Positions 1 through 5,176 are shown, counted from the first letter of the stretch. The stretch: DNA of 7,962 bases from a bacterium (GCA_029565375.1 JAKQOF010000034.1:1-7962); one strand, 5' to 3'. Numbers and translations: made by a program. Notes: generated by a model not told the origin, from the sequence alone.

Positions 1-536
1 GCAGCAATCGTTGCAAGCGCCGTCAACAAGTTCGCAAGTAGCACCGTTCGATCTTTCCAGCCACGCGATAACAGCAGCGCGAATGTGCCTAGCTCTTTAG
101 GAATCTCGTGTGCACTGACCGCAAGCGTCGTAATAATGCCGGTTGGAATACTCACGGCAAACGCCGCTCCGATAGCCAATCCATCTATGGCGTTGTGCAA
201 AATATCGCCAACAATAATCAGCTTGCGTTGTGGGGCGTGCCGTGACGGCCCCCTATGGTCGTGATGGTGATGAAACCAGCTGGCAAGCCGTTCTAATGTA
301 AAGAAAACCGTAAAGCCAATCAACGCCCATAGCAACATTTCACTCGGATCACCAAGTTCTAACGACTCAGGCAAAAGATCAAGAAACGCCGCCGCAAGCA
401 GCGCCCCGGCACCGAAGGGGAGTGTCAACAATATCGCGTGTTCACGATACTTCTTAGAGCGTAATAACAAAAGCCCGCCAAGAAGCGAAACCAAACTTCC
501 AATAATTGTCGCGAGTAAAAGAATTAATAACGTCAT
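1..536 (-). CDS. ZIP-family divalent metal transporter, N-terminal part (3' end outside window)
   Basis: I translated this frame by hand from ATG at 536-534. It is open for 178 codons to the left edge, so the C-terminal part is missing (ZIP proteins usually have about 240-300 residues and 8 membrane segments). Hydrophobic segments lie near residues 2-25, 36-54, 67-84, 108-130, 131-155 and 165-178. Between segments 3 and 4 is a His-rich loop (HHHHDH, residues 89-94), typical of ZIP metal-gathering loops. Residues 114-126 (HNAIDGLAIGAAF) and 143-150 (HEIPKELG) are the signature segment 4 and 5 motifs; their His, Asn, Asp and Glu side chains form the binuclear metal site. The family imports Zn2+, and sometimes Fe2+ or Mn2+, into the cytoplasm; the sequence does not fix the metal. 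No clear Shine-Dalgarno precedes the ATG, which lies only about 5 nt after a predicted transcription start. It is divergent from dprA. Confidence 0.93.
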   Translation of the reverse strand, partial: MTLLILLLATIIGSLVSLLGGLLLLRSKKYREHAILLTLPFGAGALLAAAFLDLLPESLELGDPSEMLLWALIGFTVFFTLERLASWFHHHHDHRGPSRHAPQRKLIIVGDILHNAIDGLAIGAAFAVSIPTGIITTLAVSAHEIPKELGTFALLLSRGWKDRTVLLANLLTALATIA

Positions 537-547
537 AATCTTATAAA

Positions 548-556
548 ATCATACCA
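548..556 (-). promoter_or_regulatory. Extended -10 promoter element for the ZIP gene
   Basis: On the minus strand these bases read TGGTATGAT, a TGn-extended -10 box (hexamer TATGAT at 553-548). No convincing -35 lies 16-18 bp upstream, which is common for extended -10 promoters. The predicted start near 541 would leave only about 5 nt before the ATG at 536, implying a nearly leaderless mRNA. That fits the absence of a Shine-Dalgarno. Read-through from the minus-strand RNA gene upstream is an alternative. Confidence 0.4.
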
Positions 557-640
557 CGTCCTGAGCCTCAGGAAGGGAGCAGCCCGACGGTCGGATTCAC
601 TCCGACCCCGGCGCGATGAGGGAAGCCTTTGGTGCCCCTC
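556..640. other. GC-rich hairpin-dense block, function unknown
   Basis: This block has no supported reading frame and is clearly more GC-rich than the flanking DNA. It contains an inverted repeat CCTGA-GCC-TCAGG (560-572), a 7-bp stem GGTCGGA/TCCGACC with loop TTCAC (589-607), and a stem GAGGG/CCCTC (618-622 with 636-640) enclosing a smaller GCC/GGT pair. GTCGG at 590-594 can pair either with CCGAC at 584-588 or with CCGAC at 602-606, so two folds exclude each other. It may be a 5' regulatory leader or terminator cluster of the minus-strand transcript ahead of the ZIP gene, or a separate small RNA on the plus strand ending at the terminator at 657-694. The strand cannot be decided from sequence alone. 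Confidence 0.4.
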
Positions 641-651
641 CATTTCCAACT

Positions 652-694
652 AAAAAGGCGCCAAGTAAGGGTGGGCATCACTTGGCGCCATTTT
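652..694. terminator. Bidirectional intrinsic terminator
   Basis: A perfect 10-bp stem GGCGCCAAGT (657-666) / ACTTGGCGCC (680-689) closes a 13-nt loop. It is followed on the plus strand by TTTT (691-694), and on the minus strand by five T (complement of AAAAA, 652-656). Both strands therefore show a stem plus U-tract. The minus-strand tract abuts the stem and is the better terminator; it would end the structured RNA coming from about 917. The loop contains GGGTGGG (669-675), complementary to CCCACCC at 704-710. Confidence 0.75.
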
Positions 695-917
695 ACCCTT
701 TAACCCACCCAAGGGGCAAGCGTAACGATCTCGTTCAAAAGATACGCAGACGTTCGCTGGTTAAAGGGGTTAGTATACACGCAATGCTTTTCGGACCAAG
801 GTCTTTTGCCGAACGAGTGGAGGGTAGTTACTAGAACGACACATTGCGTATAACCTAACATAAGTTAGAATAGGGGGTATAAGGTGCTTTTGGTTACTCT
901 CGCAAGATAACCAATCG
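652..917 (-). ncRNA. Putative structured non-coding RNA, about 266 nt, family not recognised
   Basis: A near-consensus minus-strand promoter (924-952) and a strong intrinsic terminator (657-689 plus U-tract) bracket this stretch, which has no credible protein frame. It is rich in complementary segments. From the 5' end of the RNA: a hairpin at 912-892 (GGUUA/UAACC, extended by UCU/AGA, UGCG loop); CUAAC-UUAU-GUUAG at 868-855; an 8-bp long-range helix 842-849 with 779-786, extended by 3 bp past a 2-nt bulge; inside it UUCGG/CCGAA (809-813 with 790-794); a perfect 10-bp long-range helix 759-768 with 696-705; inside that a 7-bp helix with one bulge (751-757 with 720-727); and finally the terminator. 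I looked for and did not find the conserved cores of RNase P RNA, tmRNA, SRP RNA or T-box leaders. It may be an independent RNA or an attenuated leader of the ZIP gene. That RNA is made here is fairly likely; its identity is unknown. Confidence 0.6.
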
Positions 918-923
918 TTCCTG

Positions 924-952
924 ATATTAGCACACCTTTGACATAATGTCAA
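924..952 (-). promoter_or_regulatory. Near-consensus sigma-70 promoter of the minus-strand RNA
   Basis: On the minus strand the -35 is TTGACA (952-947), the spacer is exactly 17 bp and the -10 is TAATAT (929-924). Transcription should start near 917. The -35 hexamer is complete and the spacing ideal, so a strong constitutive promoter is expected. It points away from dprA, towards the hairpin-rich gap and the ZIP gene. Confidence 0.72.
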
Positions 953-964
953 TACTTTCTGACA
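938..964. promoter_or_regulatory. Palindromic TGACA/TGTCA cluster between divergent promoters; candidate dprA promoter and operator
   Basis: TTGACATAATGTCAA (938-952) is an inverted repeat with 6-bp arms and a 3-bp centre, and a further TGACA half-site lies at 960-964. The direct copies TTGACA (938) and CTGACA (959) are 21 bp apart, two helical turns. The right arm is the -35 of the minus-strand RNA promoter. On the plus strand TGACATAAT (939-947) reads as an extended -10 for dprA, with a start near 954 and a leader of about 20 nt without a Shine-Dalgarno. The symmetry may be a regulator site or a by-product of overlapping promoter elements. Confidence 0.4.
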
Positions 965-973
965 CAAATTGTT

Positions 974-1831
974 ATGAATATCAATAGCATATCACCTCTA
1001 AAGCATAAGTATTTACAGATTATAGATACTATTGCAAATAAGCCGAAAAGATTATATTTTATTGGCCAACTTCCGACCGAACGTAGACCGACCGTCGCTA
1101 TCGTCGGCACACGCAAGCCAACAGCATATGGTAAAGAGGTGACATATCAACTGGCATACGACCTGGCGAAGCGAGGCGTTATTATTATCAGCGGTAATGC
1201 GCTGGGAGTAGACGGTATCGCTCATCGCGCCGCACTCGACGCTGGCGGCACAACCATTGCCGTACTGGCCTGTGGACTTAATCATATGTATCCCGCAGCA
1301 CACAAAACACTGGCGACAGATATCATCCGCTCTGGCGGTGCAATTATCAGCGAGTACGAGCCCGAGGTCGAAGCCCGTGACTTTCAGTTCTTGGCGCGCA
1401 ACCGCATTGTCAGCGGTTTGTCCGATGCAGTCATCGTTACCGAAGCAGCGTCGCGCAGTGGCACGCTTGCAACCGTTAACCATGCGCTGGACCAAAACAG
1501 GGAAGTCTTTGTCGTACCCGGCAATATTACCAGTCCGATGTCCGCTGGCTGCAATGCACTCTTAAAGCAAGGTGCTCATCCCGTCACGCGTGCCGAGGAT
1601 ATCCTAGATATTATTGCTCCAGACCTTATTGAAGCCCAGGCATTTTTGCCGCTTGGCTCTACGCCGCTTGAATCCAAAATTATCGGCCTCATCCAGGCAG
1701 GCATCCGTGACGGCGATCAATTGCAACAAGAATCCGGTGCCGACATCAGTGAGTTTTCGCAAGCGCTCACCATGATGGAAATTACCGGCACCATCCGTGC
1801 GCTCGGAGGCAACCAGTGGACATTGCGATAA
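974..1831 (+). CDS. dprA: DNA processing protein DprA (Smf family)
   Basis: DprA binds incoming single-stranded DNA in the cytoplasm during transformation, shields it and loads RecA. The 285-residue protein has the Rossmann-like core: VAIVGTRKPTAYG (41-53), SGNALGVDGIAH (73-84, family SGxAxGID), FLARNRIVSGLSDAVIVTEA (139-158), SRSGTL (160-165) and PGNITSPMSAGCNALLKQGA (182-201). A C-terminal winged helix follows (about 230-285, ending GGNQWTLR). The N-terminal SAM-like domain of longer homologues is absent; only about 25 residues precede the core LYFIG, as in many compact genomes. The ATG at 974 is chosen because it gives a full core and the upstream region is promoter-like; no Shine-Dalgarno is visible. 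It is followed after a short cassette by topA, a common bacterial pairing. CPR bacteria are thought to acquire DNA through type IV pili and Com proteins, which suits this gene. Confidence 0.96.
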   Translation: MNINSISPLKHKYLQIIDTIANKPKRLYFIGQLPTERRPTVAIVGTRKPTAYGKEVTYQLAYDLAKRGVIIISGNALGVDGIAHRAALDAGGTTIAVLACGLNHMYPAAHKTLATDIIRSGGAIISEYEPEVEARDFQFLARNRIVSGLSDAVIVTEAASRSGTLATVNHALDQNREVFVVPGNITSPMSAGCNALLKQGAHPVTRAEDILDIIAPDLIEAQAFLPLGSTPLESKIIGLIQAGIRDGDQLQQESGADISEFSQALTMMEITGTIRALGGNQWTLR

Positions 1832-1845
1832 ATTTGTGATATAAT
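1817..1845 (+). promoter_or_regulatory. Strong promoter inside the 3' end of dprA
   Basis: TGGACA (1817-1822, five of six -35 matches), a 17-bp spacer and a perfect TATAAT (1840-1845) preceded by TGA (TGn extension at 1837-1839). The -35 lies within the last codons of dprA. The predicted start is A1852, giving a leader of about 94 nt before the ATG at 1946. This separates expression of the next gene from dprA. Confidence 0.72.
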
Positions 1846-1945
1846 ATAACTAAGCGTACAGTTTGACGCGATTGTGTTGAACCCAACCCATCGATTGTCA
1901 CTGGCCGCACGACCTTTGACTTCGATTCGACAGAAAGAGATTCCA

Positions 1946-2371
1946 ATGATATCCCTGCAACATGCCAACATCATCCTCAGCAAGGAGGATGCGCTTCGCG
2001 AGCCGAAGATCGTTCGGCTTCGATCCAAGCTCGTCACCGAGCTGCATGACGCCCAGCGTCATGTCACCGGTGGCAACAAGATCATCATTCTGAGAGTGGA
2101 CTCAATTCCGCTTCCGGCCGATGAGGCTCCTCGCCTGATGCTGACCATGTCGAGTGACTACTCGCATGAACTTCGCGACACACAGGTGGTCTTCCTCCAG
2201 CACGCTGGCATGCTCGGTGTACGCATCAACGGACACGACATCCCGCCCAGCGTGATGGCGATCTCCGGCGAGGACTACTTCGACGCGTGCATCGCACGGG
2301 GAGCAATGGTCGACTCGCTGATCGACGAGCTGGACAAGCTCGTGAAGCAGCTGCGTAAGCTGCCGCGCTGA
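1946..2371 (+). CDS. Hypothetical protein, 141 residues, compositionally foreign
   Basis: I do not recognise this protein. The reading frame extends upstream to a GTG at 1874, but the ATG at 1946 is preferred: a purine-rich AAAGAGA lies about 6 nt upstream, and the extra 24 residues (MLNPTHRLSL...) look like leader. The product has no signal peptide, membrane segment or cysteine cluster, and one Cys only. The middle has beta-type strands (KIIILRVDSIPLP, APRLMLTMSSD, TQVVFLQHAGMLGVRINGHDI). The C-terminus (about 106-141) is a probable amphipathic helix ending in LDELDKLVKQLRKLPR-like Lys/Leu repeats. Codon use differs sharply from the flanking genes: all seven lysines are AAG, almost all Glu are GAG, Leu is mostly CTG/CTC, and most third positions are G or C. 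It has its own strong promoter and a downstream UUCG hairpin. This suggests acquisition by transfer, or a lineage-specific accessory gene. A real coding gene is likely; its function is unknown. Confidence 0.75.
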   Translation: MISLQHANIILSKEDALREPKIVRLRSKLVTELHDAQRHVTGGNKIIILRVDSIPLPADEAPRLMLTMSSDYSHELRDTQVVFLQHAGMLGVRINGHDIPPSVMAISGEDYFDACIARGAMVDSLIDELDKLVKQLRKLPR

Positions 2372-2394
2372 TCAGTCGAACTCAGTTACAGGTC

Positions 2395-2418
2395 ATGGCC
2401 GCCCTTCGGGGCGGCCAT
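2395..2418 (+). terminator. UUCG-capped hairpin after the orphan gene
   Basis: A perfect 10-bp GC-rich stem ATGGCCGCCC / GGGCGGCCAT is capped by TTCG, 23 nt after the stop at 2371. The downstream tract (TTCGACTTT) is only weakly T-rich, so termination may be partial. It may also stabilise the 3' end of the cassette mRNA. It separates the cassette from topA. Confidence 0.6.
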
Positions 2419-2438
2419 TCGACTTTCTGGGCAGTTTG

Positions 2439-2468
2439 CTTTACAAACAATAGTAAGTTGTGTAAAGT
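2439..2468 (+). promoter_or_regulatory. Candidate topA promoter within an inverted repeat
   Basis: TTTACA (2440-2445, five of six) and TAAAGT (2463-2468, four of six) are 17 bp apart, with a predicted start near 2475. The two boxes form the ends of an inverted repeat: CTTTACA (2439-2445) and TGTAAAG (2461-2467). This could be an operator, or coincidence of promoter elements. No Shine-Dalgarno is seen before the topA ATG. Confidence 0.45.
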
Positions 2469-2508
2469 CAGCCACTGTGTTTAGCTAAATACCGAGCACA
2501 AGCAATAT

Positions 2509-5001
2509 ATGAAGAACTTAGTTATCGTTGAGTCACCAGCCAAAGCCAAAACTATCGAGAAGTATCTCGGCAGTGATTTTAAGGTGTTGTCCAGCGTAGG
2601 ACATATCCGTTCTATAGCTAAAAAAGTCAAAGGCGGCAAAGAGCCTATCGACGTTAAAAACGGCTTCGAGACAACCTACGAGATTGATAGCGAGAAAAAG
2701 AAGACTGTTGCAGAACTAAAAAAAGCCGTTAAGGCCGCCGAGACTGTCTGGCTCGCAACTGATGAAGACCGCGAAGGAGAGGCGATTGCCTGGCACCTAT
2801 GTGAAGTACTTGGCCTCGACCCACTACAAACAAAGCGTATTGTCTTTCACGAGATCACCAAAGATGCCATTACCGAGGCAATCAAAAACCCTCGTACTGT
2901 CGATATGAGCCTCGTTCAAGCACAACAAGCCCGTCAAATCTTGGACCGGATTGTTGGATTTGAACTCTCACCAGTCGTCTGGCAAAAAGTTCCTGGCGGC
3001 AAATCTGCTGGCCGTGTTCAGTCACCAGCCGTGCGTTTGCTGGTTGAACGCGAACGCGAAATCGATGCCTTTGCCAGCTCGGCAACGTTTAAAGTTACAG
3101 CCGAATTTACACTCCACGGCGACACAGTCAAAGCAGAACTGCCTCAACGCTTCGAAACAGAAGCCGAAGCTCAAGCATTCTTAGACTCACTGACAGACGC
3201 AACCTTTACTGTTAGTGACGTTACTAAAAGCCCGAGTGTCCGAAACCCCGGTGCGCCCTTTACCACCAGTACTTTGCAGCAAGACGCCAACAGCCGCCTC
3301 GGCTTTAGCGCCCGAAGCACAATGTCATCGGCACAAAAGCTATACCAAGAGGGTAAGATTACCTATATGCGAACCGACTCACTTAACCTCTCAGGGCAGG
3401 CGATCGCTGCTGCAGCTGACTATATTAAGAGTGCCTACGGCCCCGAGTACAGCCAGGTTCGTACATTCAAAACAAAAAACGCCAGTGCCCAGGAAGCCCA
3501 TGAAGCAATTCGTCCAACCAACATGGCACTCGAGCATGCAACCAGCAATGAATACGACCAAAAACTTTACAATCTTATCCGTTCACGCACACTTGCCAGC
3601 CAAATGGCGCCAGCTCGACTTGAAAAGACGACCGTCACCATTGATATCTCAACGGCTTCACAATCGTTTGAAGCCAAAGGCGAGGTCATCCTGTTTGACG
3701 GCTTCTTAAAAGTCTATGGCGGTAGCAAAAAAGACGCCGACATCCTGCCGGCAATGGTGGCAAAAGACACGCTTGACCTCAACATTGCAACAGCCAAGCA
3801 AGTCTTTGCGCGTCCACCAGCTCGCTATAGTGAAGGTGCACTCGTAAAAAAACTAGAAGAGCTTGGCATCGGCCGCCCATCAACATACGCAACTATTATT
3901 AATACCGTCCAGGTTCGCGGCTATGCCGAAAAAGGTGAGGGTGAAGGCACACCACGCGATATTATCGAACTCTCATATTCACCTCGAGGTGTCAGCCGTT
4001 CGACTACTGACGAGAAAAAACATCTGCAGCCCGAGTCTGACCAGACGCCGGGGCTCTTGTCAGACCCGGAGCGAAGCCGTTCTTACGAGTTAGTGGGCGA
4101 AAAAGGCGATACCGTACGCCAAATTCTCCAAGAAAAAACCGGCTCAGACCGCGGAAAACTTGTACCAACCCCTGGTGGAGAAGTCCTGACAGACTTTCTC
4201 ACCAACAACTTTACGCAAGTCGTTGACTACGACTTTACCGCACATGTCGAAGAAGAATTTGACCTTATAGCCGACGGCAAGCTGCCGCGTAATGACATGT
4301 TACAAGAGTTTTATACACCGTTCCATGAACTGATTGAAAAGTCAGGCGACATCAAGCGATCCGATGTCGCACACGCCCGTGAAATTGGTATTGATCCAAA
4401 GTCAGGCAAACCAATCCTGGCGCGCTTTGGCCGCTTTGGCCCGATGTTACAACTGGGACTCGGTGACAGCGAAGACAAGACAGACAAACCACAGTTTGCT
4501 CCTATGCCAGCTGGTAAGAAAATTGAGAACGTCACACTTGAAGAAGCATTGCACGCCTTTCAACTGCCGCGAATACTTGGCGAAACGGCCGAAGGCCTGC
4601 CAATCAAGGCGAATATTGGTCGCTTTGGGCCGTACATTCAAGTCGACAAGCTGTTTGTCAGCATTAAGCCGCTCGACCCACACACCATCACACTCGATGA
4701 AGCACGTGAGCTATACGCAGCAAAGCTCGTCGCTGAAGCAGAGAAGAACATTGCCGACTTTGGTGATGGCATTAAGGTATTAAAGGGTCGTTATGGCCCA
4801 TACATTACCGACGGTGCCAAGAACGCCAAGATTCCAAAAGACACTGAACCAGCATCGATTACACACGAGCAAGCAATTGAGCTTCTAGCGGCCGCACCTG
4901 CAGCCAAGAAGGGTCGTTTTGGTCGCAAGACAACCACCAAAAAGCCCGCAGCTCGCAAAAAAGCTCCTGCTAAAAAACGCAAAACCACTACAAAAAAGTA
5001 G
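2509..5001 (+). CDS. topA: DNA topoisomerase I (type IA)
   Basis: TopA relaxes negative supercoils by cutting and passing one strand through a 5'-phosphotyrosine link. The N-terminal TOPRIM domain shows Glu8 (LVIVESPAKAKT) and the acidic triad D85, D87, E89 (TDEDREGEAIAWH) for Mg2+. Next come GRVQSPAVRLLVERE, the catalytic Tyr286 in ITYMRTDS, HEAIRPT, and GIGRPSTYATII (453-464). The C-terminus lacks Cys4 zinc fingers. It has FGRFGP (640-645), IGRFGP (703-708) and KGRYGP (759-764) repeats (Toprim C-terminal repeat type), then a Lys/Ala/Thr-rich tail (about 799-830) likely to bind DNA. At 830 residues it is somewhat long, partly because of an apparent 36-residue insertion (491-526) after the GIGRPST region. 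It ends with tandem TAG stops. The start is set by the conserved MKNLVIVESPAKA beginning; the ATG has no Shine-Dalgarno. Confidence 0.98.
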   Translation: MKNLVIVESPAKAKTIEKYLGSDFKVLSSVGHIRSIAKKVKGGKEPIDVKNGFETTYEIDSEKKKTVAELKKAVKAAETVWLATDEDREGEAIAWHLCEVLGLDPLQTKRIVFHEITKDAITEAIKNPRTVDMSLVQAQQARQILDRIVGFELSPVVWQKVPGGKSAGRVQSPAVRLLVEREREIDAFASSATFKVTAEFTLHGDTVKAELPQRFETEAEAQAFLDSLTDATFTVSDVTKSPSVRNPGAPFTTSTLQQDANSRLGFSARSTMSSAQKLYQEGKITYMRTDSLNLSGQAIAAAADYIKSAYGPEYSQVRTFKTKNASAQEAHEAIRPTNMALEHATSNEYDQKLYNLIRSRTLASQMAPARLEKTTVTIDISTASQSFEAKGEVILFDGFLKVYGGSKKDADILPAMVAKDTLDLNIATAKQVFARPPARYSEGALVKKLEELGIGRPSTYATIINTVQVRGYAEKGEGEGTPRDIIELSYSPRGVSRSTTDEKKHLQPESDQTPGLLSDPERSRSYELVGEKGDTVRQILQEKTGSDRGKLVPTPGGEVLTDFLTNNFTQVVDYDFTAHVEEEFDLIADGKLPRNDMLQEFYTPFHELIEKSGDIKRSDVAHAREIGIDPKSGKPILARFGRFGPMLQLGLGDSEDKTDKPQFAPMPAGKKIENVTLEEALHAFQLPRILGETAEGLPIKANIGRFGPYIQVDKLFVSIKPLDPHTITLDEARELYAAKLVAEAEKNIADFGDGIKVLKGRYGPYITDGAKNAKIPKDTEPASITHEQAIELLAAAPAAKKGRFGRKTTTKKPAARKKAPAKKRKTTTKK
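3979..4086 (+). repeat. Apparent 108-bp in-frame palindromic insertion within topA
   Basis: Codons 491-526 (SPRGVS...RSRSY) interrupt a segment that would otherwise read IIELSY-ELVGEKGD continuously; the SY dipeptide is repeated on both sides of the insert. The DNA is rich in inverted repeats: the perfect 12-bp palindrome CACCTCGAGGTG (3980-3991), GTCAG/CTGAC (3991-3995 with 4007-4011), GTCTGAC/GTCAGAC (4035-4041 with 4059-4065) and CCGGG/CCCGG (4048-4052 with 4065-4069). An 8-bp direct repeat AGCCGTTC occurs at 3994 and 4075. The encoded peptide is polar and Pro/Ser-rich, as expected for a tolerated surface loop in the variable part between RGYAEK and KLVPTPGGE. It resembles, in kind only, the Rickettsia palindromic elements that insert in frame. 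The boundaries are inferred, not aligned. Confidence 0.5.
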
Positions 5002-5017
5002 TAGTGCAAGACCACAA

Positions 5018-5035
5018 ACTCTCTATATAGAAAGT
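5018..5035. promoter_or_regulatory. 18-bp near-perfect palindrome downstream of topA
   Basis: ACTCTCTATATAGAAAGT is symmetric except for one base pair (C5021 with A5032). It lies 17 nt after topA and 13 nt upstream of the first promoter of the next gene. There is no T-tract, so it is a poor terminator. An operator for a dimeric regulator is possible, but untested. Confidence 0.3.
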
Positions 5036-5047
5036 CTCACAACACTC

Positions 5048-5078
5048 TTTACAACGCGTGTCGACTTCATGCTATAAT
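5048..5078 (+). promoter_or_regulatory. Upstream promoter P1 of the sigma-4/HARE gene
   Basis: TTTACA (5048-5053), a 19-bp spacer and TGCTATAAT (5070-5078), a perfect extended -10. The long spacer is compensated by the TGn extension. The start is expected near 5085, giving a leader of about 100 nt that spans P2. Confidence 0.6.
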
Positions 5079-5098
5079 GATATTAGAGCGTAAAATGT

Positions 5099-5127
5099 TT
5101 GACATTATAAATATAATCTTGTATAAT
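5099..5127 (+). promoter_or_regulatory. Consensus promoter P2 of the sigma-4/HARE gene
   Basis: TTGACA (5099-5104), a 17-bp AT-rich spacer and TATAAT (5122-5127): both hexamers are full consensus and the spacing is ideal. The start is expected near A5134, about 51 nt before the ATG. Very strong housekeeping transcription is predicted, so the downstream gene is probably abundant. Confidence 0.82.
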
Positions 5128-5168
5128 GTAATTAAACAATATAATAATATATCGTAAGAGGTGAGGCT

Positions 5169-5176
5169 GAGAGGAA
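5169..5176 (+). promoter_or_regulatory. Shine-Dalgarno that decides the start at 5185
   Basis: GAGAGGAA lies 8 nt upstream of ATG 5185. The alternative upstream GTG at 5161 has no properly spaced ribosome site, so the ATG is chosen. It is one of few clear Shine-Dalgarno sites in this window. Confidence 0.6.

Noticed and set aside
556..590. SRP (4.5S) RNA apical loop: GGAAGGGAGCAGCC at 571-584 matches the 3' half of the conserved SRP domain.
   Set aside because: The 5' half (family GGUCAGG...) is missing, the preceding bases cannot form the paired arms around the symmetric loop, and the AT-rich upstream region cannot pair with the downstream 50 nt to make the rod.
612..640. Cobalamin-riboswitch-like string (GAGGGAAGCC...GGTG...CCCCTCC).
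   Set aside because: There is no B12 box and no CCGCAACTG-type segment, and no plus-strand gene follows within reach.
616..834. 72-residue plus-strand reading frame.
   Set aside because: It crosses the terminator and several hairpins, is low in complexity and Pro/Lys-biased, has no ribosome site, and resembles no protein family known to me.
652..917. RNase P RNA, tmRNA, 6S RNA or T-box as identity of the minus-strand RNA.
   Set aside because: There is no GAGGAAAGUC/ACAGAA core, no tRNA-like ends or ALAA-type tag, no end-to-end pairing as in 6S, and no T-box sequence.
770..967. 65-residue minus-strand reading frame.
   Set aside because: It lies within the structured RNA and its promoter. 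Its start precedes the predicted transcription start, and the composition (many Cys, Arg, Leu) looks random.
1052..1495. 147-residue reading frame antisense to dprA.
   Set aside because: It is a shadow of the well-supported dprA frame, rich in Cys and lacking family features.
1874..1945. GTG start at 1874 for the orphan protein.
   Set aside because: There is no ribosome site before it. The ATG at 1946 has a purine-rich site at a suitable distance and begins a better-ordered sequence.
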